Origin: Streptomyces durocortorensis
GTDB lineage: Bacteria > Actinomycetota > Actinomycetes > Streptomycetales > Streptomycetaceae
Assembly: GCF_031760065.1 (NCBI RefSeq)
Contig: NZ_CP134500.1
Location: 3,782,001-3,846,000 of the forward strand
Length of the DNA stretch: 64,000 nucleotides
Reading direction: 5' to 3'
The notes beneath the pieces were generated by a model, which did no database searches, was not told where the DNA came from, and saw only the letters and a list, made by a program, of their open reading frames with translations. Shown piece by piece: positions 17,238-25,743 of this stretch (the stretch's first letter is position 1; each line of letters begins with the position of its first letter). A program made the translations under genes and the position numbers.

Positions 17238-18314
17238 ATGACGACGACCACCACCACGGCCACCGCACCCGCCACAGCCCCCACCCCCGCCGAGCGCCGC
17301 AGCGCTGAGCTGGAACAGCAGCTGGCCCAGGACCCCGCCCCCTTCCGGGTCCTCACCGGCGACCGACCCACCGGCCCCCTCCACCTCGGCCACTACTTCG
17401 GCACCCTGCGCAACAGGGTTCGCCTCCAGGACCTCGGCGTGGACGTCTTCGTTCTGATCGCCGACTACCAGGTGCTCACCGACCGGGACACCGCCGAGCG
17501 GCTGGGGGAGTACACGGACGGGCTGCTCCTGGACTACCTGGCCCTCGGCATCGACCCCGCCCGGTCCACCGTCTTCAACCACAGCGCCGTCCCCGCGCTC
17601 AACCAGCTCCTGCTGCCCTTCCTCAGCCTCGTCTCCGTCGCGGAGCTCGGCCGCAATCCCACGGTCAAGGACGAGATCGCGCACTCCCGGCAGTCGGCGG
17701 TCAGCGGGCTGATGTACACCTACCCGGCCCACCAGGCCGCCGACATCCTCTTCTGCAAGGGCAACGTGGTCCCGGTCGGTCAGGACCAGCTGCCCCACCT
17801 CGAACTCACCCGGACGATCGCCCGCCGCTTCAACGAGCGTTACGGGCATCTTTTTCCGGAACCGGACGCCCTGCTGTCCTCCGCGCCCCTCCTCCTGGGC
17901 ACCGACGGCACCAAGATGAGCAAGAGCCGGGCCAACTCCATCCCCCTCGGCGCCACCGCCGACGAGACGGCCCGCCTGATCAGGGGTGCGACCACGGACG
18001 CCGACCGGCACATCACCTACGACCCCGACATCCGCCCCGGTGTCTCCTCCCTCGTCCTGCTGGCCGCCCTCTGCCTGGAGCGGGACCCGCACGAGGTCGC
18101 GGCGGAGATCGGTGACGGCGGAGCGGCTGCTCTCAAGCGGACGGTGACCGACGCCGTCAACAGCCACCTGGCCCCCTTCCGGGCCCGGCGGGCGGAGTAC
18201 GCGACCGATCCGGCGTACGTACGGTCAGTGCTGCGCGCCGGCAACGAGCGGGCCGACGCTCTCGCGGAAGCCACCCTGGAGGAGGTGCGCGAGGCCATGG
18301 GCACGTTCCGGTGA
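17238..18314 (+). CDS. trpS: Tryptophanyl-tRNA synthetase
   Basis: This 358-residue class I synthetase charges tRNA-Trp. The HIGH-type motif reads HLGH (PTGPLHLGHYFG near residues 45-56) and the KMSKS motif is exact (GTDGTKMSKS near 223-232). A GAGGAGAGG ribosome-binding site precedes the ATG. The leader peptide and terminator upstream indicate induction when Trp-tRNA charging falls. This matches the inducible auxiliary enzyme of S. coelicolor, which confers indolmycin resistance; resistance here is inferred only from that similarity. Two hairpins follow the gene. Confidence 0.95.
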   Translation: MTTTTTTATAPATAPTPAERRSAELEQQLAQDPAPFRVLTGDRPTGPLHLGHYFGTLRNRVRLQDLGVDVFVLIADYQVLTDRDTAERLGEYTDGLLLDYLALGIDPARSTVFNHSAVPALNQLLLPFLSLVSVAELGRNPTVKDEIAHSRQSAVSGLMYTYPAHQAADILFCKGNVVPVGQDQLPHLELTRTIARRFNERYGHLFPEPDALLSSAPLLLGTDGTKMSKSRANSIPLGATADETARLIRGATTDADRHITYDPDIRPGVSSLVLLAALCLERDPHEVAAEIGDGGAAALKRTVTDAVNSHLAPFRARRAEYATDPAYVRSVLRAGNERADALAEATLEEVREAMGTFR

Positions 18315-18356
18315 TCCGGTAGCGGCCCGCACAGGGACTACAAGTAGGGCCCCGCG

Positions 18357-18379
18357 CGGGGACTGCCACGCAGTCCCCG
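18357..18379 (+). terminator. Hairpin after trpS
   Basis: The stem CGGGGACTG / CAGTCCCCG (9 bp) has a five-base loop and lies 42 bases after the trpS stop. It shares the CAGGGACTAC-type repeated bases that fill this 122-base gap between convergent genes. Confidence 0.6.
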
Positions 18380-18397
18380 TACAGGGACTACGCGTAC

Positions 18398-18430
18398 GGC
18401 CCCTGCGCAGGGACTACCCGCGCAGGGGCC
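18398..18430 (-). terminator. Hairpin after the TrkA-like channel gene
   Basis: The stem GGCCCCTGCG / CGCAGGGGCC (10 bp) with a 13-base loop lies seven bases beyond the minus-strand stop. Together with the neighbouring hairpin it separates the convergent genes. Confidence 0.6.
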
Positions 18431-18436
18431 AACGGA

Positions 18437-20440
18437 CTACTGCCTCGGCTGTATCGACCGCTGTCGGCGCAGCAGTTCCGCCAGCCCCCGGCGGGTCGCT
18501 GCGATCACGACCCGGTCCTGGGCGCGCAGCACGTACCCGGGGTGCATGTCCCACACCAGCCCGGAGGAGGGCTGCACCGCCTCGCCCTCCGGCGTGTACA
18601 GGGGGAGGGCGGCGAGGTCGGGGGCGCGGTCGGCGGGCGGGGTCGCGTCGATGGCCAGGACCCGCCAGGCGCCCGGCCGGAACGCCTCCTCGACCGTGCG
18701 GCCCTCCAGCTGCGGGTGTCCCGCGACCTCCAGGGCGGCGAAGAGCATCACCTTGCGCTCGACCGGTACCGCGCCCAGGATCTGGCGGCCCATCATGGCG
18801 CCCGCGAACGACGGGGCGGCGAGGTGGGACACCGAGCGGGAGCGGGTGAGGGCCTGGGGGTGCGCGGCGCGCAGGGTGCGGTAGACGGCGGTGGCGAACT
18901 CGTCGTCGTACAGCCGCAGCGCCACCCTCAGGTCCGGCTTCACCGATCGCGCGTACAGGGCCGCTTCCAAGTTCGTGGTGTCGATGCTGGTGAGGGCGAG
19001 GAGGGCGCGGGCGCGGCGGACCTTGGCCGCTTCGAGGACCCCTTCCTGGGTGACGTCTCCGATGACGGTCGGTACGTGCATGGAACGGGCCAGGGGTATG
19101 CCGCGGGCCTCCGGGTCCTCCTCGACGACGACCACCGGAATGTCCAGTTCACGGAGGCGTACGAGAACGCGTGTACCGATCTTGCCGAGCCCCAGCAGCA
19201 CCACGTGACCCGACAGTCCGCGCGGCGGGCGGCGCAGCGAGGAGGCGGTGCGCAGGGTGCCGAAGGCCTCCAGGACGGCGGCGATCAGCAGCGGGAGCAG
19301 GAGGAGCCCGGCGACGCCGGACAGGAGCTGGATGATCTGCCGGGCCGCCGGTGCGTCCTCCGCCGGGTCGTTCATGCCCAGCAGGTCGAGCAGGGTCAGG
19401 TAGGTGGAGTGGATCGCGGTGTCCTCGGTGGTCAGGAGCGAGGCGATCACCAGGGCGAGCGCGGAGGCCGCGACGCCGAGGGCCGACCAGCGCAGCCTGC
19501 GCGAGAAGACCTGGGAGAGCGGGGCGCCCCTGCCGCCCATCCGGGTCGCGGGGCGGTCCGGGTCGGCCCGGCTGATCGCTTCGAGGACGATCGTGCCCCG
19601 GCCGGTCGCGGCGGCCACGGCAACCTCGTCGGGCAGCAGTTGCGGACCTTCGTCCCCGCTGCTGTCGGAACCTTCCGAACCTGCCGGGTCGTTGGTGGTG
19701 GAGGAGAGCAGGGCGAGGGTGCACAGGCCCGGGTCGGCCGTCTCGCCGGGGCGGGGCGGGGTGCGTTCGGCGGCGCGCAGGAGCAGGCCCTCGGCCTGGA
19801 TGACCTTGCTGCTGCCGGTGAGGGCGGTGGCGGCGAGTGCGGGGGCCGCGGTGTCGGCGTCGGAGAGGACGGTGGTGGAGGCGTCCAGTAACGCCGGGTC
19901 GATGCCCGGCATGGCGACGGCCGCCGCCTGGTCGAGCAGCTCTTCCAGGTGGAGCCCGAGCTTGCGGTTGTAGAGCCTGATCACCAGCCGCAGACGGGGG
20001 TTGAGCCGGCGGGCGGTCAGGGCGGCGCGGATGTTGCGCTCGTCGTCGTCGTAGACGAGCGCGAGGGCGGCCGCCCGGTCGACGCCCGCCTCCTCCAGGA
20101 CGTCGTCGGAGGCTTCGGGCGCCTCCATGATGCGGACGGCCTCGACTCCGGCGTTGGTGTCGCCGCTGCCGCCGCCTGAGCCGTTTCCGTTGCCCGTGCG
20201 GTTCATCGCCGCCGACATCCGGCCGAACAGGGCGGCCGCTCGCCCCCGTTGGGTCAGCGGGGTCTCGGGGCTGTTCGCGTCGCGGCCCGGGGGCAGGAGC
20301 AGGGTGACCCGCTCCCCGTAGACGTAACGCAGCTCCACCGCGAGCCGCCGCGCCAGGGCGTCGTCCCCACAGACGATCATGTGGCCGGAGGCCGGCGGAG
20401 CGGTCGGCGGCTGAGGAGGTGGGGGCACGAAACCCAGCAT
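18437..20440 (-). CDS. Membrane protein with two RCK/TrkA-N domains (Castor/Pollux-type ion channel-like)
   Basis: The product has 667 residues. The ATG is preceded by GAAAGGA. A first Rossmann-like TrkA-N segment begins at about residue 19 (HMIVCGDDALARRLA). Central hydrophobic helices lie near residues 315-335, 345-360 and 375-395. A second RCK domain (GHVVLLGLGKIGTRVLVRL) starts near residue 411, with an acidic strand end (VVVVEEDPEARG) and a TrkA-C-like region after it. The layout fits ligand-gated cation channels or CASTOR-like regulators rather than TrkA alone. It is last in a minus-strand set with the ATPase and flotillin genes, suggesting a shared membrane-stress role. Confidence 0.85.
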   Translation of the reverse strand: MLGFVPPPPQPPTAPPASGHMIVCGDDALARRLAVELRYVYGERVTLLLPPGRDANSPETPLTQRGRAAALFGRMSAAMNRTGNGNGSGGGSGDTNAGVEAVRIMEAPEASDDVLEEAGVDRAAALALVYDDDERNIRAALTARRLNPRLRLVIRLYNRKLGLHLEELLDQAAAVAMPGIDPALLDASTTVLSDADTAAPALAATALTGSSKVIQAEGLLLRAAERTPPRPGETADPGLCTLALLSSTTNDPAGSEGSDSSGDEGPQLLPDEVAVAAATGRGTIVLEAISRADPDRPATRMGGRGAPLSQVFSRRLRWSALGVAASALALVIASLLTTEDTAIHSTYLTLLDLLGMNDPAEDAPAARQIIQLLSGVAGLLLLPLLIAAVLEAFGTLRTASSLRRPPRGLSGHVVLLGLGKIGTRVLVRLRELDIPVVVVEEDPEARGIPLARSMHVPTVIGDVTQEGVLEAAKVRRARALLALTSIDTTNLEAALYARSVKPDLRVALRLYDDEFATAVYRTLRAAHPQALTRSRSVSHLAAPSFAGAMMGRQILGAVPVERKVMLFAALEVAGHPQLEGRTVEEAFRPGAWRVLAIDATPPADRAPDLAALPLYTPEGEAVQPSSGLVWDMHPGYVLRAQDRVVIAATRRGLAELLRRQRSIQPRQ

Positions 20441-20541
20441 GCCGTGGTCCTTTCGACTCGGTCGTCCTCGGCCGTTCCCGGTAGTTCCCGGTTGTCCCGG
20501 TCGTCCCGGTAGCTCTCTGCGCCGTTCCGCTGACTCCGCCT

Positions 20542-20613
20542 GCTCAGGCCTGCTGCTCAGGCCTGCTGCTCAGTCTTCCTGATCAGGCTTTCCTGCACAG
20601 TCTTCCTGATCAG
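20542..20613. repeat. Two kinds of short direct repeats between the ATPase and channel genes
   Basis: A 13-base unit (GCTCAGGCCTGCT) occurs two and a half times in tandem (20542-20573). A 16-base unit (CAGTCTTCCTGATCAG) occurs at 20571-20586 and 20598-20613, the second copy overlapping the ATPase stop codon. The rest of the 169-base gap has TCCCGGT-type repeats. No function is evident. Confidence 0.7.
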
Positions 20614-23600
20614 TGTGGACTCCTGGTGATCTTCGCACGGTGATTCGGGGAGGCGGGCTGGTCGTTCACCGGGCCCGCCAGCAGATGCCGGGGGTCCGCC
20701 GCCCGCTGGATCGCGGTCTCCACCGCCGCGATCCGGTCCGCGAGCAGTCCGAGCGCCGCCACGGCCCGGGTCATCGGGTCGCCGTCGGGGCCGCCGAGTG
20801 CCTGCGTACGGACGTAGGAGGTGGTGATCGCTGCCCACCGCTCGGCCTGTTCGGCGGTGAGCGTTCCGCGCAGGGCGGCCAGCTTGAGGAGGTTCGCCTC
20901 GGCGCCGGTGGTGAGCGTCTGGGCCTCGCCCGCGTAGTGGTCGTCGATGACGGCGGACAGCTCGGCGTCGTTCATGACGGGGACGATCCGCTCCGCGATC
21001 TTGTTCATGTTGCGGTACGAGCCCTGGAGCCGGAACGGCGGCTCGGTGCGCGTGGCGTCCGTCTGCGCGGCCGAGGCGATGTACGCCGCGTTCACCGCGA
21101 GGACGGTCTCCCGGGCGGTGAGCAGATGGCGCAGCACGGCCAGGATGCCGTCCAACTCGGCAGCGCTGTAAGGGTGTTCCAGGTGATCCGCACGCGCCGT
21201 CGGGTCGCTGCCGCCCGCCAGCCGCACCAGCAGCGCCAGGTCGTCCCGGGAGCGGGCGGCCAGCGGGGCGAGGACGGGGTTGGCGGTCAGCGCGTTCTCC
21301 ACGAAGCTCAGCGCGAAGACGTCCTCGCGGCCGCTGAGCACCTCGCCGAGGTTCCACACGTCGGCCCGGTTGGCCAGCATGTCGGGGATGCGGAACTGCT
21401 CGCCGGACTCCGTGTACGGGTTGCCCGCCATGCACACCGCGAACCGCTTGCCCCGCAGGTCGTAGCTGCGCGGCTCGCCGTCCCGTACGCCCTCGATGCG
21501 TCGGGTGGCGTCGCACAGCGGGATGAACTTCTGGAGCAGTTCGGGAGAGGTGTGCTGGATGTCGTCGAGGTAGAGGAGTGTGTTGTTGCCCGCCTCAAGC
21601 GCGAAGTTGATCTTCTCGATCTCCTGACGGGCGGTGGCGCTCGGCGCCTGGGCGGGGTCGAGGGAGGTGACGCCGTGGCCCAGGTTTGGGCCGCTGATCT
21701 TGACGAGGACCATCCCGAGCCGGTCCGCGACGTACTCCATCAGCGTCGTCTTGCCGTAGCCCGGCGGCGAGACGAGCAGCAGCAGCCCCTGCGAGTCGGT
21801 GCGCCGGTCGGCGTCGGCGGTGCCGAGCTGCTTGGCCAGGCTGTCGCCGATCAGCGGCAGGTAGACCTCGTCGAGCAGCCGGTTGCGGACGAACGCCGAC
21901 ATCACACGCGGCCGGTGGTCGTCCAGCCGCAGCCGCCCGCGCTCGGCGGTCACCAGGGAGGTGCGCAGCCGCTGGTACGTGCAGTAGCCGGGTACGGTGC
22001 CGGTGCGGAACTCGGCGGTCCGGGACAGGAGTTCGTCGATCCGTACGGTGAGGGTGCCGCCCGCGATGCGCGGGTGGTCGCCCAGGAGGCCCTCCACCCG
22101 CTCCGTGAGCGGCGCGTCGCACGCGTACCGCTCCAGCTCCGGGCAGAGCTCCACCGCCACGGCCTCCGCCAGGTCGCCGTCCCCGAGTCCGGCGTCGGTG
22201 GCCTCCGCGTACGGGGCGAGCCAGCCCTCCACGAGCTGGCGGCGGGCGGCCAGGTCGTCGCCCAGGGCCGCCAGGTCCTCCGCGTACACGTCGGGACCGG
22301 CCGCCCGGTGGAACCCGTCGAGGAACGCCCGGCTCGCGGCGGACCGGACGAACCCGGCGGGACCGCTCGTCAGTTCCTCGAAGAGGTACGCGGCGACCGC
22401 CCCGGGCCGTGCCGCGCCGGACGTGGCGGGGGAGTCCGCGATCGCCGCCGCCCACTCCTCCTGGAGCGCGGCGATGGCCGGGGCCAGGCCGAAGGTGTCG
22501 CGGGCGCGGGCCAGCGAGACCGCCCGCCGCGTCCAGGTCGTGCGGTGCTCCGCGTCCACGCCGTACGCCCAGAACAGCTGGGCGGTCGCGCGCACGGCAG
22601 GCTGGTGGCGCAGCAGCCCCGCGCCCCCGTGCAGGCGCAGCAGCGCACCCAGGATCGCGGTGGCGTCCTCGTCGTGGACACCCCGCGTGTACCCCTCGTC
22701 ATACGCCTCGGCGGCCGACTCCCGCACCAGACGTGCCAGTTCGGTGCCGTCGAGCGATGCGAGGTGCCCGGCCCCGTGCTCGTCGAGCAGCCGGGCGGCC
22801 AGGTGCTCGGCTCGGTAGACGGAGGTGTTCTCCGAGGGGAGCAGCTGTTCCCAGTAGGGGTGGGTCGCGGCGAACGCCGGGTCGGCGACCGGGGCCCGGT
22901 AGTCCGTCCCGGTCAGCGCGAAGGCGAGGCTCTCGCCGGCAGGCACCAGCGTCAGGTCGAAGGGCTGGGTGTTCACCGCGAACCGGTGGCGGCCCAGCTT
23001 GATCACGGAACCGCCGTCCGCGTACAGCTCGGTGCGGTCACGCAGGGCGCGGCCCGCCTCCTGGCGGGCCGCCTTCAGCCGCCCGTCCAGCTCCTCCGCC
23101 CGTACGGGGTCGCCCAGTTCACGCAGTTCTCCGGCGGTCCGGCGGACCTTGGCGACCATCGGGTCGGAGGCGAAGTAGGTGTGGACGGCGTCGAGGTCGG
23201 CCAGCGCGGCCACCCGCCGGGCGATGGTGTCCAGCACGCGTTCCGCCGACCCGGCCAGCCGCTCGGCGCGCCGCGCCCGCTCGTCCTGGAGGGTCTGCTT
23301 GCGCGCCGAGAACGCCTCGTACACCTCGGTGCGGCGCTCGGCCAGCTCCGCGAGGAAGTCGTCGAACTCCGCGAACCGCGACTCCAGGTTCTCCAACTGG
23401 AGTAGCAGGCGCGCCAGTTGTTCATCGCATGTCTCAGGGGTTTCGGCGGCGGCCAGCGCCCCCGTCACCGCCTGCCCGAGCAGCGCGAACTCGGCGGCGA
23501 ACTCGGCCCGCCCCTCCTTCGACAGCAGCTCCCGGCGGCGCGCGTCCAGCGTGGCACGGGCCCGGTTGGCCCCGCCCAGCACCTCCGCGATCCGCTCCAG

Positions 23601-25634
23601 GATCGACGTGCGCACGGTGGCGTCGCCGATCTCCAGACCTGCCACCACGTCCGTGACGGTGGCCAGCCCCTCCGTCATCGCGGACAGCCGGTCCGTCACC
23701 GCCGAGGCGTCCCGGACGGTCTCCAGCGCCCCCGCGTCCTCGACGAGCCCCGCGATGTCCTCGTGGTACCCGTCGAACGCGTCCTCGCGGGCCAGGAACG
23801 ACACGGCCCGCTGGGCGGCCGACGCGATGTCGTCCTCGGTCCGGGCCGACAGCTCCGCGATCCGTTCGGCATCGGCGTACCGCATCTCGCCGATCGTCGA
23901 CAGATGCCCGTGCGCCTGACGGAGTTCGGTCAGCCGCTCCACCCACGCGGCCGCCGACCCCGGCGCCTCGCCGCGCACCCGCCGCACCAGCGCGGTGATG
24001 CGTGCGGCGGTCTCCTCCAGCGCGTCGGCGGCCCGCCGGGTCAGCTCCTGTACGGCGGTGAACTCGGCCAGTACCTGCTGGGCCGTGGTTCGAAGATCCG
24101 CCAAGGGAGCTCCGAGCGCGCCCAGTTCGGGGTCGGAGAGCCAGTGGTAGCGGTCCTGGGCGCGGGCGCAGTCGGCGGCGAGCTGCCCGTACACGGCGGT
24201 CGTCGGCGTCATGTCCCGTACGCCGTGGGCGAGCGCGAGACAGTCGGAGATGCCGCGCACCAGGTCGGCGTTGCCGGTCCGGGCGAGCGGACCGGTCCCG
24301 GCGGGCCGGGACGCGGCGTAGGTGTCGGAGACGTACGGGGTCTGCCAGCGCTGCAAGGGGTGCACTCGCGCCGGACCGTCCGGGTTGTCCCGGAGCAGGA
24401 TCAGCGTGCCGTCGTCGAGGAGCGCGTGCCCGCGCCCGGTGAGCGGGGTGGCGACCTCCTGGCGGATCAGGTTGTAGGGGAGGAGGAGGCTGCGCAGGCC
24501 GTCGCGGGAACGGAAGGCGTACAGCACGTCCTCGCCGTTGGGCGAGCGGACCGCGCCCTCGAAGACCGGATCGGTCAGCTCCTCGGCGGTGTCGAAGGTC
24601 TTCGCGGTGCCGGTGGTGAGGTAGTAGCCGCCGGGGAAGATGAGCCCCTGGTCCTCGGGGAGCCGGTGGCAGGACGGGCCGATGCCGTCGAGCCGCTGGA
24701 CCGTGGCGAGCAGCGAGTTGAAGACCAGGTGGCGCCAGACCGTCTCCTTGTACGGGCGCACCCGCAGCAGGACCAGCGGCCCGACCTCGGCGTACTCCAC
24801 GTCCGCGTCGGCCAGCGACTGGAGGGGCTCGTCGACGGGCTCCTCGTAGATCCCGTCCGGCGACTCGGTGTCGTCGGTGACCTTGACGGTCAGTGTCCCG
24901 CCGAGCGTGTCGACGTAGAGCCCGCCGCCCTTGCCGATGGCGATGTGCGGGTGGCGTCCGGGCACGTGGGCCTCCCGCCCGGCCACGGTCCACTCGAAGT
25001 CGTGCGAGGGCGGGAAGACGTGGTCCCGCTCGCCCTGCGCGTCGAGGAAGGCCCCGGGCGACCCGTCCGCCCCCAGGGCCCACCGCAGTACCCGGATGTC
25101 CTCGGCGTTCTCGCCCGTACGGAACACGGCGAGGAGCCTGCCGCCCACGCGGCGCAGGCGCAGGAGGCGGGCGTCACGGAAGTAGCGGTGGAGCGAGGAG
25201 AACTCGCGGCGGAAGCCGTCGTCGTCGAGGAGCGTGGTGCGCGGCTCGCTCGCGTCGTCGTCCTGCGGCCCCTGCGCCCCGTCCGGCCCCCGAGGTCCTT
25301 CCGGCCTCGCGTCCCGTACGAGGAGTACGTCCTCGACCCCGGCCTCGCCGCTCGCCCCCGGCCCCCGCTCGAACCCGAACAGCAGCTGCCCGCCGACGGC
25401 GATGAGGTCACGCGGGACGGAGGGGTGCCCGGTGCGTACCCGCTCGGTGGACAGGAGCCGCAGCTCCGTCGAGCCGAACTCCTCGGTCCGCCGTACGTTC
25501 AGCGCCTCGGCCCGCCGGACCAGCTCGGCGGCCTGCGCGCCGAGCCGTCGCCGCAGCACCTCGTAGGCACCGGCATCCACATCGCCCTCCCCGCCCTGGG
25601 GCGCGGTGGCGGTGGCGGTGATGTCGCTGTCCAT
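20610..25634 (-). CDS. Giant AAA ATPase with DUF3686-type 'DNA repair ATPase' region
   Basis: This 1674-residue protein starts at an ATG preceded by AGGGAGC. The N-terminal 560 residues form a beta-rich domain of the DUF3686 'ATPase involved in DNA repair' type. Coiled-coil-prone helices follow (about 560-860), then a mixed region. A MoxR-like AAA+ module has Walker A SPPGYGKTTL near residue 1290 and Walker B LLYLDDIQ near 1355. The name 'DNA repair' is inherited from the family; direct evidence for repair is weak. Co-orientation with the flotillin, YqiJ-like and TrkA-like genes points to a membrane-associated stress complex. This is an inference from context. Confidence 0.88.
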   Translation of the reverse strand: MDSDITATATAPQGGEGDVDAGAYEVLRRRLGAQAAELVRRAEALNVRRTEEFGSTELRLLSTERVRTGHPSVPRDLIAVGGQLLFGFERGPGASGEAGVEDVLLVRDARPEGPRGPDGAQGPQDDDASEPRTTLLDDDGFRREFSSLHRYFRDARLLRLRRVGGRLLAVFRTGENAEDIRVLRWALGADGSPGAFLDAQGERDHVFPPSHDFEWTVAGREAHVPGRHPHIAIGKGGGLYVDTLGGTLTVKVTDDTESPDGIYEEPVDEPLQSLADADVEYAEVGPLVLLRVRPYKETVWRHLVFNSLLATVQRLDGIGPSCHRLPEDQGLIFPGGYYLTTGTAKTFDTAEELTDPVFEGAVRSPNGEDVLYAFRSRDGLRSLLLPYNLIRQEVATPLTGRGHALLDDGTLILLRDNPDGPARVHPLQRWQTPYVSDTYAASRPAGTGPLARTGNADLVRGISDCLALAHGVRDMTPTTAVYGQLAADCARAQDRYHWLSDPELGALGAPLADLRTTAQQVLAEFTAVQELTRRAADALEETAARITALVRRVRGEAPGSAAAWVERLTELRQAHGHLSTIGEMRYADAERIAELSARTEDDIASAAQRAVSFLAREDAFDGYHEDIAGLVEDAGALETVRDASAVTDRLSAMTEGLATVTDVVAGLEIGDATVRTSILERIAEVLGGANRARATLDARRRELLSKEGRAEFAAEFALLGQAVTGALAAAETPETCDEQLARLLLQLENLESRFAEFDDFLAELAERRTEVYEAFSARKQTLQDERARRAERLAGSAERVLDTIARRVAALADLDAVHTYFASDPMVAKVRRTAGELRELGDPVRAEELDGRLKAARQEAGRALRDRTELYADGGSVIKLGRHRFAVNTQPFDLTLVPAGESLAFALTGTDYRAPVADPAFAATHPYWEQLLPSENTSVYRAEHLAARLLDEHGAGHLASLDGTELARLVRESAAEAYDEGYTRGVHDEDATAILGALLRLHGGAGLLRHQPAVRATAQLFWAYGVDAEHRTTWTRRAVSLARARDTFGLAPAIAALQEEWAAAIADSPATSGAARPGAVAAYLFEELTSGPAGFVRSAASRAFLDGFHRAAGPDVYAEDLAALGDDLAARRQLVEGWLAPYAEATDAGLGDGDLAEAVAVELCPELERYACDAPLTERVEGLLGDHPRIAGGTLTVRIDELLSRTAEFRTGTVPGYCTYQRLRTSLVTAERGRLRLDDHRPRVMSAFVRNRLLDEVYLPLIGDSLAKQLGTADADRRTDSQGLLLLVSPPGYGKTTLMEYVADRLGMVLVKISGPNLGHGVTSLDPAQAPSATARQEIEKINFALEAGNNTLLYLDDIQHTSPELLQKFIPLCDATRRIEGVRDGEPRSYDLRGKRFAVCMAGNPYTESGEQFRIPDMLANRADVWNLGEVLSGREDVFALSFVENALTANPVLAPLAARSRDDLALLVRLAGGSDPTARADHLEHPYSAAELDGILAVLRHLLTARETVLAVNAAYIASAAQTDATRTEPPFRLQGSYRNMNKIAERIVPVMNDAELSAVIDDHYAGEAQTLTTGAEANLLKLAALRGTLTAEQAERWAAITTSYVRTQALGGPDGDPMTRAVAALGLLADRIAAVETAIQRAADPRHLLAGPVNDQPASPNHRAKITRSPH

Positions 25635-25743
25635 GCGTACGGCTCCCTACGTGTTTCTTCCTGCGAATCCAGCCCGCCCGGCGTTGGCGGACGGAACCCT
25701 CGTCCACGGCGGGGCTGCCCACCGCGGACGAGGGTGACATCGG